From Lineus longissimus (lineage: Eukaryota; Nemertea; Pilidiophora; Heteronemertea; Lineidae), in the NCBI RefSeq assembly GCF_910592395.1, contig NC_088324.1, forward strand, positions 2,110,001 to 2,174,000: a stretch of 64,000 nucleotides of DNA, written 5' to 3'. Positions 1 to 9,037 of this stretch are shown here, one piece after another. The notes beneath the pieces were generated by a model. The model was not told the DNA's origin, ran no database searches, and worked only from the letters and a program-made list of their open reading frames with translations. Position 1 is the first letter of the stretch. Each line of letters opens with the position of its first letter. The position numbers were made by a program, and so were the translations under genes.

Positions 1-594
1 AAAAGACTCAGAACTGTGGATTATCGAAATGTGCTAAGGACAAACGCATTCAAAATCAGTGAAACAAGCAAACACGTTTTCTTTGCATGTATCTCTGACA
101 CGGAACATTCTCAGATTTCGGACTCTCCTCCCGAGGCCAATTTTGGACCCTCAACATCTGCGGATTACATATTAGTGCACGTGAATAACTATAATCACAC
201 GATCAATGTTCACGTATTTGGTCCGAATCCGAAATCTCCGGAAATTAAAGCAGCGAACATTGCAAAACGAATTATAAATGCAAAATTTGTGTCTCGAAAG
301 TGTTGGAAATACAATACAATTGTTCGAAAGGTTTCTGAGGACAATGAAACAATGTGTGGGTTTTACCTGGCCTACACCTTGGAACTTTTGCTTTCTGATA
401 TCAAGTACCAGAACGAGTGCGAGGAAAATAGACATAACCGTTTGCATGCTAAGTTGAACGAACTCTACTTCATAGACGGCCGAATCTCAAAGTACTCAGA
501 CTTGGTCTTGGTACGCGTGATGGACAATAAGAGTCTCTGGGAGGTCGATGAGACCCCCGATTATGAGGAGTGCGATGACGAGTGCAAGTCGTGA
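1..594 (+). CDS. Partial divergent C48/Ulp1-like protease domain, probably inactive
   Basis: The reading frame is open from base 1, so the gene begins outside the window. Its order of segments matches the protease at 12030-12400: a hydrophobic strand (DYILVHVNN near 160-190), a second strand (VHVFGPNP), a Trp-containing segment, then MCGFYLAYTLELLL at 352-393. The nucleophile-like Cys is kept (codon 355). The His that should precede the first strand is Asp (codon 163), the catalytic Asp position is Gly, and the oxyanion Gln is absent. It may therefore be a pseudo-protease acting as a binding module, or a decayed copy. The end of this exon is uncertain: the stop is at 592-594, but a splice before it to the tail at 660 is plausible. 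The protease-fold assignment is inferred from the neighbouring intact copy, not from a search. Confidence 0.45.
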   Translation, partial: KRLRTVDYRNVLRTNAFKISETSKHVFFACISDTEHSQISDSPPEANFGPSTSADYILVHVNNYNHTINVHVFGPNPKSPEIKAANIAKRIINAKFVSRKCWKYNTIVRKVSEDNETMCGFYLAYTLELLLSDIKYQNECEENRHNRLHAKLNELYFIDGRISKYSDLVLVRVMDNKSLWEVDETPDYEECDDECKS

Positions 595-659
595 CACTGA
601 GACAGTTTGACAATTTTTGTGAAAATGTTCTAAGTACAATATTTGTTGCATTTGTTCAG

Positions 660-1024
660 ATAGTTATTGGACTTTAACTGGGACACCGGTTCCCAGGCAC
701 GCTGACTCTGAGCACTCTGAACATTCTTATACCACGGACTACAACGCTACATCTTCCAATGACACTGTGCAGCATGAACCTGTGCATGTTGAGCGTGTTG
801 TGCCTGTTACTCTATCTACTCCGTCTAAACCAGTCATGGTTTCAATGGCTACTCAAACAGACTCTGAAAATGACAAAGACACTGAAAATGAACCACGGGG
901 AGTAAAAAGAACAAATTCAAAAAATGACTCTGGTTGTGAATGTAATTGTAACTGTTCGAAATCTTCTCCCAAGAAAAAGAAGAAATATATGATGTATGTT
1001 TTTGAAGTATCTGAATCCGAATAA
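660..1024 (+). CDS. Probable last exon of the left-edge gene: Ser/Asp-rich tail with Cys-Lys cluster
   Basis: A frame opens just after a good splice acceptor (TTTGTTCAG ending at 659) and runs to a TAA at 1022-1024. The predicted peptide is acidic and Ser/Thr-rich and ends with a Cys-rich stretch (CECNCNCSK) followed by a Lys run. The gene at 9038-12896 also ends with an acidic Ser tail followed by Cys and Lys clusters, so the two genes share a layout. The stop codon lies inside an AATAAA hexamer (1020-1025), so stop and candidate poly(A) signal overlap. The join to the upstream exon is inferred; a donor was not fixed. Confidence 0.4.
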
Positions 1025-1289
1025 AATGTATTTTCTATATTATATTAAATTTATTTTGCATTTCTTCTAACTTCCTGTATTGATGCCTCTATCCTAACTT
1101 CCTCGTAGGTGTGTGTTTTTGCTAGGCATAAAGGCACGGACCATATTTGAAAAATTGGTCTTAAAAGTGGTATTTGAAACGGAAGTTAGGCCAATTTTTG
1201 GCGAAAAATGTATGGGAAATCACTAACTTCCGCTTCAAATTTCATTTTCAAGGGGGGATCCATATGGTCGATTTGGATCCTCTCTTGAA

Positions 1290-1628
1290 AAATAGTACAC
1301 GAACAGGAAGTTGTGAAAACTCATATTCTAACTTTCCATAAATCAGCGGAAGTTGGAAGTGAAATTCCATGTCTTGTAGTGCTTTCGGAACTTTGGTGAA
1401 AATTAAAACAAATCTGTACTTTGAAAATTTCACCCAGATATTTGTTCCGTAGTAGTTCAGTTATTTTTCGCCAATATTAACTGAACAACTGTGGACTTGG
1501 AAAATTTCAGATAGGAATTTGTTCTGTGGTTGAGTTAATTTTGGCGAAAATTAACTGAACAAATCTGGACTTAGAAATTCACCGAAATTAACTCAACAAA
1601 TCTGGACTCTGAATTTTTCACACATCGG
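1290..1628. repeat. Left copy of 339-bp perfect inverted repeat
   Basis: By eye, this segment is the exact reverse complement of 14014-14352 over 339 bases. The right copy is cut by an assembly gap, so the true repeat may extend left of 1290. It contains several copies of a palindrome-like motif, AGTTAATTTT-GGCG-AAAATTAACT (for example 1536-1560), flanked by GTTSAG/CTSAAC, plus GGAAGTT/AACTTCC motifs. Such long, identical arms are expected of a recent large transposon or of a palindromic duplication. Confidence 0.85.
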
Positions 1629-3419
1629 CGTGGTATGTGTTTTCAATAAATGTATTATATGTTCTCTGCAACTCCAAACTTCCACATGTGTTTAGTAGAT
1701 GAATTTATAGCATGAAGATGTCAACACTTGACCTCTATGGCAGTTCAGTTGTCAGGGCTAATTAACCTCAACTGGCTGTGCCTCAGACAAGCAGCCTGCT
1801 ACAGTATAGTGGTTGTCACTCTAACCAACACCGTCAATGGAGTAAGTGGGACGCCTATTAGCAGCCGTGTACATTCCACATACATTGTATGTACATAGAT
1901 ATTGCCGAATAAATTCCAAACGCCCGCATGAGATTTTTAAAAAATGTTGTGTCCTTTCTGGCAACCCTTTCCTACAAAATATTAAAGTTTTAAAAAAATT
2001 GCATACTAAATGCCCGAGAAATTGGACTTCAATCAGACCATTACCAAAAAATCGTACCTCAAGCCGCTGTAAACAGCAAGTCGCAACGGTGTATAAAAGT
2101 GTCATCTGATAACCCAATGTGACTCAATATCCACAAAACAACCACCAATCTCTCTTAACTAAGTCCAAAATATTCGCAAAACAACCAGTATTTGATAAAA
2201 AATCCCTATCTTGTATCCATAGAGCCGCATCTTCGTTGGGCCATTATTTTTAATAGGGACTTCTGTAGGGTGCCACACTTCCGGCGTGGATGAATACACT
2301 ACTTACCCCTTTCGGTTTCCATTCAGTTGGAATACGGAAGTACAGTGGCGCCGCCGCTCCAATAGCGGCCATTTGTCATTTCCACGCTAACTTCAGACGG
2401 AGAAGCGTTGGACGGAGTACACTATTGAAAGCATGCGCCATGGGACAGTCAAGTAGTGCGTCTAGGAGAAATGGGGTTTGCCAAGTTGACAGAGTTTCTC
2501 AGGGTGAAAATTAGCTCTGGGGGTATGATATATGAGTTTTTCTGAATACACAGAGCTCACTCATACAGAGTCTGGTGGAATATTTAATATTTATTGGTCG
2601 ATGTGGTCTCAGGGTACAGTTGACTACAGGGTCTTTTCCTGTGATCCCAGGCTGTTTCTCTAAAAATGTGAGTACATCGCTCAGAAAATGTCCATTTTCT
2701 CGGTTCACAGATATGCCAATGTCATTAAATTTTAATATGTGATAAAGGACATTTAAGTCAACATGGGTATAAAATTTCATTTCGATCTATTCACTTGGCC
2801 CATATTTTTTTGGCAATTTTCTATGTACATGGATGTACAGGGAATGTACACAGTTTGTATTACTATACTCCGTCCCGTTGTTCATTTGTTGGGATTATAA
2901 TTCTTATCACAACACCGGACCCTGTGACCGATTTGGATATAACTTGTCAGGAATACTTATTCAGACCAGCACATAATGCCAGCAACCCCAGGGAGATTGA
3001 TGGGCTATTGCTGCACCTTGACAGGTGACCCAAGGTCTGCACACATGGGACGTTATTTTTATGGTAGTCATTGAGTGGTGACTGGTGTTGTTTGTTTTTA
3101 TTAGATTGCTGAGATACATTCTTGTGTTCCTCTGGAAGAATGTACAATGTACATCTTGCATGTCTTGGGCAGTGTTTACTGCAGATGTACTAAAGGCTAT
3201 GGATTTTTGATATTTGACATTTTTTGATTTGACGTACTTTTTAATGTCATAGAGGTTGAAAGATGCTGGAGTGCCAAGGTTGTTAAAGATGAAATGGTCC
3301 GGGGACCATGGGCTCACCTGGCTGTTACTGATGTTAGTAGTATTCAATGACAAAATGAACAATCACTATAGCCACAATCATCAAGCTACTATTAATTATT
3401 AGATGAATGGTCCAAGGAC
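1629..3419. other. Non-coding stretch inside the inverted-repeat unit
   Basis: No open frame with recognisable domains, codon bias or plausible splicing is visible on either strand. There is an AATAAA at about 1648, a GC-rich patch near 2345-2370, and otherwise AT-rich unique-looking sequence. Short open frames of 60-130 codons overlap each other on opposite strands and look like chance. Confidence 0.5.
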
Positions 3420-4016
3420 CATGTGCTCACGGAGAAATGTGACCAAAGCAGCAGCAGACAAGAATTGAGGGATTTTGGAATCATGATTCATCCCTGGCGA
3501 CCATATTTGGAACCCAATCAAGCCGAAATTCAGTCTACACATAGTGAGTGCCTAGATACACCACCACACCGAATTAGAGCTCTCTAGCTAAAATAGCTAT
3601 AAAATGTGCCACCTGACAGTAAAATTTTGAACTTTGACCTCTGTGACCTTGAAAAGTAGGTAACCCGTCTGATATGTGATGTAACCTCATTAGATACACC
3701 TACAGTAAAAATTTGGTGATCCTAGCTATCACTGTTCTCTTCAAAATGGCAAAAGTCTGTTTTCACATAACGCCACCTGGTGGGCAGAGAAAGGGTCAAA
3801 ATTGAAAAATGAAAAAAACGTCCGACCCGTTTTGGTCAAGGTACCCACCCACCAAGTTTCAAACAAATTGGTCCAGCCATAACGATTTGTGCCAATGTTG
3901 ACGACGACGGACGACGACGACGACGGACGACGGACAAATGACCATGACATAGCAAAAAGGCAAAATGGTGGCCTAGCGACTACAAGACCTATAGGCCAAA
4001 ATTCTGCATACAAGTA
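3420..4016. repeat. Dispersed repeat with TGTGCTCAC start and GACGAC microsatellite tail
   Basis: This block shares phrases with the repeat at 18590-19555: ATGTGCTCAC near the start, TGACCTCTGTGACCTTGAAA at about 3636, and a CACCTGGTGG-type phrase near 3773. It ends with a GAC/GACG microsatellite (3899-3945) followed by GACAAATGACCATGACATAG. The arrangement looks like a non-autonomous dispersed repeat. No coding capacity is seen. Confidence 0.6.
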
Positions 4017-4027
4017 TAGGAGACAGT

Positions 4028-4310
4028 AATAATAATAATGATAAATAAATTTATATAGCGCCCCTTTAAATTGAATTTTACAAGAATTTAAGAATTTAGA
4101 ATTAAAACATTAATTAAAACGTTTAAAGCATTTGGTTATGAAATTGCTAAGAGAAGTGTTGGTTAAAAGAAACGTTTTCAAAGACTTCTTAAAATTTGTG
4201 AAGTTGCTGCGGAGCCTGCATGAGGTTGTTTGGCAGCTCATTCCAGAGCCGTGGGGCGATGACACAGACCTTGTCACAAAGTTGCAACATTCTAGCTAGA
4301 GTTGTTTATG
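4028..4310 (-). pseudogene. 5'-truncated CR1/L2-like LINE, reverse-transcriptase C-terminus and 3' tail
   Basis: On the minus strand, reading from about 4300 down, the translation contains APRLWNELPNNLMQA, the conserved C-terminal signature of CR1/L2 LINE ORF2 (compare VLWNQLPSNIRLA in the CR1 copy ending at 31385). It is followed by a stop, a GCGCTATATAAATTTATTTA-type 3' UTR, and a short ATT/TAT tail at 4028-4040. The 5' truncation to under 300 bp is typical for LINE insertions. The AT tail at the low-coordinate end confirms the minus orientation. Confidence 0.7.
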
Positions 4311-4596
4311 AAATATGGGCCAAAGTTGATTTTCCAAGATGGCAGCCTGGGGGGGGGGGGCAGAGAAAGGGTTAAATTGCGAAAATGAAAAAAAGACTGA
4401 GGGTATTGGCCCAAGGTATCATCATACCAATAGTCTAGTGCCAAATGGGATCCCGTGTGCACTGAGAGAAGAAATCTGCCGATATGTCTTGTTCGATAGA
4501 GAATCACTCCCTGAACAAGAAAAACTTTGTCGGCACTTCCAAATTTTCTTTTAGCAACGGTTACGGCCGGTTTCCATGGCAACCAGTCTAAAATCC

Positions 4597-5270
4597 AGCC
4601 GAAACATAGTGGATAGTGACAGCCAAGTAGCCCTGTGATAGCCCAGTACCTTGCCCAAACCTTGTTGGTTCTGACAGCCAAGTAACCCTGCGATGTCCCA
4701 GTATCCAGCCCAAACATAGTGGATAGTGCAGCCAAGTAGCCCTGTGATAGCCCGGCACCCTGCCCAAACCTTGTTGATTCTGACAGCCAAGTAACCCTGC
4801 GATGTCCCAGTATCCAGCCCAAACATAGTGGATAGTGACAGCCAAGTAGCCCTGTGATAGCCAAGCACCCTGCCCAAACCTTGCTGGCTGTGACAGCTAA
4901 GCAACCCAGTGGTTGTCCAGAACCCGGCCCAAACCTTGTGGGTTCTGACAGCCAAGTAACCCTGTGATAGCCAAGCACCCTGCCCAAACCTTGTTGGTTC
5001 TGACAGCCAAGTAACCCTGCGATGTCCCAGTATCCAGTCCAAACATAGTGGATAGTGCAGCCTAGTAGCCCTGTGATAGCCCAGCCCCCTTGCCCAAACC
5101 TTGTGGGCTGTGACAGCTAAGTAACCCAGTGGTTGTCCTTTACCCGGCCCAAACCATTTGGGTTCTGACAGCTAAGTAACCCTGTGATAGCCCAGCACCC
5201 AGTCCGAGCCTAGAGGGTTTTGAGCCAAGTAACCATGTGATAGTCAAGTACCCAAGCCCCGTAACCATCT
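4597..5270. repeat. 55-bp minisatellite with a 110-bp higher-order period
   Basis: About twelve diverged tandem copies of a 55-bp unit built on GACAGCCAAGTAACCCTG...CCCAAACC. Two unit types alternate (one with CTTGTTGGTT, one with CATAGTGGAT) across much of the block, giving a dimeric higher-order period near 110 bp. Because 55 is not a multiple of three, the minus-strand open frames here cycle through all frames and are not taken as genes. Confidence 0.85.
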
Positions 5271-5362
5271 GGTTTGGCAGCTTACTCGCCTGCATGGTTG
5301 GGATCAGTTCCGTCATCATGTTTGATATTTGGTATTTTAATTTTCTCGACATGGGCAGTATA

Positions 5363-5619
5363 CCCAGCTAGCAAGGAGACGTGTTTAACACGTTGCAAAC
5401 TGGTCACTCGTCACATGGTCCCAAACAGGTTGAAAATAGGTCAGAAACTGGTGGAAAACTGGATGAAAATTCGTCACTAAAACTGGTCGTTTCATCACGT
5501 GAATATCACGTCTTTCGCGGGTGCAATTGCACGTGTTTAACACGTCATTTTATCACGTGCTTATCACGTCTTGCGTGACGTGTTTAACACGTGATATTCA
5601 CGTCTCTCTGCTAGCTGGG
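5363..5619. mobile_element. Short MITE with CCCAGCTAGCA termini and CACGTG-rich body
   Basis: The ends are inverted: CCCAGCTAGCAAGGAGACGTG at 5363-5383 against CACGTCTCTCTGCTAGCTGGG at 5599-5619 (one mismatch apart from an AG/AGA shift). The body contains ACGTGTTTAACACGT three times (5379-5393, 5531-5545, 5578-5592) and further CACGTG boxes. It has no coding potential. A target duplication was not clear (AGTATA against ACTATA flanks), so the superfamily is unassigned; a hAT-like origin is only a guess. Confidence 0.6.
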
Positions 5620-8600
5620 ACTATATCATTAAATGATGGGTAGGACCCATGTTTCTATCTGTTACCATAACATTTATAGGGTGTAAAATCAAAAATAAAA
5701 AAAAGTTTGTGTACATTAATCAAAATTCTCCTGTACATTCATCAGCCCGAAGGCAAAAGAGTCCCATTTTAGGCTTTGAGATCGGCTAGGTTTGACGTTT
5801 CATATCTCTGTTAATAATAATGGTACAAAAATGAATTTGGCATGGAATTGCTCAGAAATGCTTCCTCTCTTTAAATTGGAGCAAGATCAATTCGCATGAT
5901 TTGTGGAAAGATTGTTGAATAAGCAATTTCCTAATTCATGGTTTTTTTAAATGGTTGCCATGGAAACGTGCTGTAACTTCCGTTAAAAGAATTTTCCGAA
6001 ATGCCGACAATAATTTTTTCGTACCTGAAACAATGCTCTATCGAATAAGACATGTCGGCGAACTTCTTCTTTCAGTGCACACGGGAGCTAAATTTTGCCC
6101 ATTTGGCACTAGACTACAAGTTTGAATGAAATATAGCCCCAGCAGTTACGAAACGCGCACCGCTAACAGACTGGAGAGCTGAGAAATTTGTACTCTGAGA
6201 CATACAATACCTGTGTAGCAAGCAAACTTAAACATGACAGTGCATACTTGGCCAACGCCATACGTTGCCCCAGTTATTGGGAATAAACAGCACCAAAACG
6301 ACAATTATTACAGCAGCTCTGATGCCATTTCAATGCCCAATCTCACAACCTTTGCCAGTTTGGGCATGAAAGGGTTGATAGTGAGTCCTATTGGGGCTGA
6401 GGATGAAAATATGCAGTGACTACGTACATGCAGTATATATGACAATCATACAGCACTGAATTTGCTTTTATTGCTCTAAGGTTATAAACAGTGCACAACC
6501 ACAACAAAGATAAACAATCACAGATCTTCAGTGTCACCACAGGTCAGGTAGCAAGCCTGCATTGCATCTGGGGCTGTCCATCATTTACTCAACCTGAGTT
6601 TCTGCTTGGCATTATATTGGGATGAAAAGGTCAAGTTAATGGTAAAAAATTAATTTCTGGGGCCTTTCATTTGCACATGTCATGGTACACCAAATGTAGC
6701 AAATTCCAAATTATCATCATGTTGGAACATGCCTGTGCGAGGAAGCATTGAGATCCACCTAGAATATGTCTGGCAAGAACTCTAGTCTGTACCCTAAAGA
6801 AATATTCAACCTTTAAGAAAAAAGGTATTAGGACTAGCTGAACACATTGGGTGAGTTTGATTTTACGTTTTCGAATTTATTTTGTGATTTTTGATGACTT
6901 TATTGCAATTTTTCTGGTACATGTGTGATATTCAGAAAGTGAAAATTTTCAAAGTCCTATCCCTACTGTAAACGTTTGGTTTTATGCGTTTATCTTGTTC
7001 CTTACACCATTCTGAATTCATGAAAGTTGGTTTCATAAAAATCGAATCGGTGGAAGTTGGATTTTGAGAATTTTCATTTTCGTTAATTAGAAAAAGTTCA
7101 TTAAAATTTCTAAGTCCCAACCCCCATGTAAACGTCAATTTTCTCAACGGATTTAAGCTTCTTGGGTCTAGATGAACATTCCCAGCAAGTTTCATCCAAA
7201 TCGAATCTGCGGAAGTGTGTTTTTCACTGACCACGTTGGACTTAGAAAATTTTCCACGACTCGTCCACTCTGTCGGCCATATTGTGTGGGTGGCCCCTTA
7301 GGGTAGACCCCCCTATACTGTAAACGTAAAATTTTATGCTGGATTTCGCCTTCTCTCCTTGCCCTGAACACTTTCCCAAAGTTTCGTTCGATTTGAATCT
7401 GCGGAAGATGGTTTTTCAATACTAATGAACTTTTACTAATTATGCTAATTAGCTTAATTAATTTTTGAAAACGCCAAATTGACACTCCATACTGTGCGCA
7501 GAGTCTTACTATACCCTACCTACCCTCCCTAGCCCACCTCAGGCCTCGTATACTATAGTATACAGGCTATTATGCATGCTTCAGATACAGCGGAAGTTGG
7601 TGGCGCTAGTGTCGGTCGGCCATTTTGTGTCCAATTCTCATTTCCCATTGCAATAACGCAGCCCGCCGGACGAGGTTTGCTGCTGAGGTTGATGGGCCCG
7701 ACAGGACTGCGATATTTTGCCCGACACACGCCTTTATACGTACGCACACCTGATCACAATGGCGTAGCGATATCAAATAGATCCGCCAAAGAACGTGATA
7801 AAATGGCTATTTCGATGAAAATTATGGAACCTAAATCATCTCTAATCATCAAAACGACAGATTTGTGAGTTTCTGTGCTCTTAATTGTGCATTAGATGGT
7901 CATTTCTAATTCGCTACAATCTCCAAGCACACCTCTGCCACAGGATCTTTGCGAGTGGAGATTGAGTATATCCCATAACTCGAAGGGCGAAACTAGACAG
8001 TATGCTCTCAGCTCGAAGATCGGCTTGGAAATGAGCATTGTCTTGCCAGTCGTCGCTCAAAGCAGCAACTAGACGGACAAATTTTCTCCTGGATTATTTC
8101 AAAATTTTACCGGACCCCCCTGTTCGATTGTGTTCAAACTTCATAGGATTATTGCTAAGGATACATATAACAGTTTGGTGAGTTGAAATTTGGCGTTTTC
8201 GATTTTATCCCGTGTTTTCGATGACTTTGATGAAATTATTTTGCATTTTGTGTATTATTTTATATGCCATGTATTGTGTATGTACCAAATATCCAACTAC
8301 GACACCCCTATGCGTAAACGTTGAATATTATTGCATTTTCTGATAGATCTCAATGTGTAGAGTAGGAATCATCTTGGTTTTAGAAATTTCATACGTCGGA
8401 AAGTTGATTTTGATGGCCATTTTTGTCAAAAATCTTGGTAATTTGAAAATGGCGGATGTCAACCGTCAAAGCAATACTATTCAACCCCCTATGCATAAGC
8501 GGTCATTTTTATTGCATTTTATCCTTTTCTGGCCCAGTTTGAGTATACTGTGTGAATATTTTAACATTCTAACCCGGGGAAGTTTGAAATTTTGGTCATT

Positions 8601-8756
8601 TCAAAATATTTATTTCCACACGTGACCAAGTCGTAGATTCAAAATGGCCGCCTAGGCACTCTAAATACCCTATCTATACCATAGTCGTGTTGGGACCCCA
8701 CTACATAGCATGTTTTCATAGCATATTGTAAAAATCATCTGGTTTATGTCTGAAAT
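5620..8756. other. Non-coding stretch with diverged ~170-190 bp repeats
   Basis: No gene is recognisable. From about 6840 to 8640 a diverged unit recurs: CCC-TA(T)-GTAAACG, a T-rich stretch, then (C/T)GGAAGTTGATTTT or CGGAAGTTGG. Copies start near 6958, 7118, 7308, 8306 and 8485. Two of them are preceded by a shared phrase, GTTTTCGAATTTATTTTGTG and its variant at 8200-8220. The GGAAGTT core recurs throughout 1-8700 and in the inverted repeats, suggesting one common origin. Confidence 0.5.
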
Positions 8757-8765
8757 TTGTTCGTA

Positions 8766-8880
8766 GTTCAGTTAATTTTGGCGAAAATTAACTCAGCAAA
8801 TCTGGACTTTGAAATTTTTCAACACTATACCTCACCAATGAGTGAAATTTTTCTATGTCCAAAATTAACTGAACTACAAC
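8766..8880. promoter_or_regulatory. Palindromic motif copies upstream of the protease gene, shared with the inverted repeats
   Basis: The segment holds GTTCAGTTAATTTT-GGCG-AAAATTAACT (about 8767-8795) and a second half-motif, CCAAAATTAACTGAACTAC, near 8860. The same motifs are iterated inside the 339-bp inverted repeats. Their position 160-270 bp upstream of the ATG at 9038 suggests a binding site for an element-encoded protein, for example for autoregulation. The role is inferred. Confidence 0.4.
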
Positions 8881-9037
8881 AAATTTTTCTTATAATATGT
8901 GTTCTATTATGACCCCACACATAACCACTAGCACTTATGTCCCCCTCTGCCCTACCCCCCACGATTTAAAATTTTTATTCTGAGGCTTATACCAGGGTTC
9001 GGTTATATTTTTCAGAACCCATCACAAGCCAATCAAC

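Noticed and set aside
1248-1433. Minus-strand open frame mirrored exactly by a plus-strand frame at 14209-14352
   Set aside because: It is the same inverted repeat read on two strands. The frame overlaps palindromic motifs, lacks a domain, and the right copy runs into N.
4292-5042. Overlapping long minus-strand frames (231 and 163 codons) with GLLGCQNQQGLG-type repeats
   Set aside because: They are translations of the 55-bp minisatellite in different frames. Several frames are equally open, which indicates base composition, not coding.
7553-7868. Opposed 64- and 98-codon frames near 7553-7868
   Set aside because: Two strands are equally open, with no motif, no splice sites and a repeat-rich neighbourhood.
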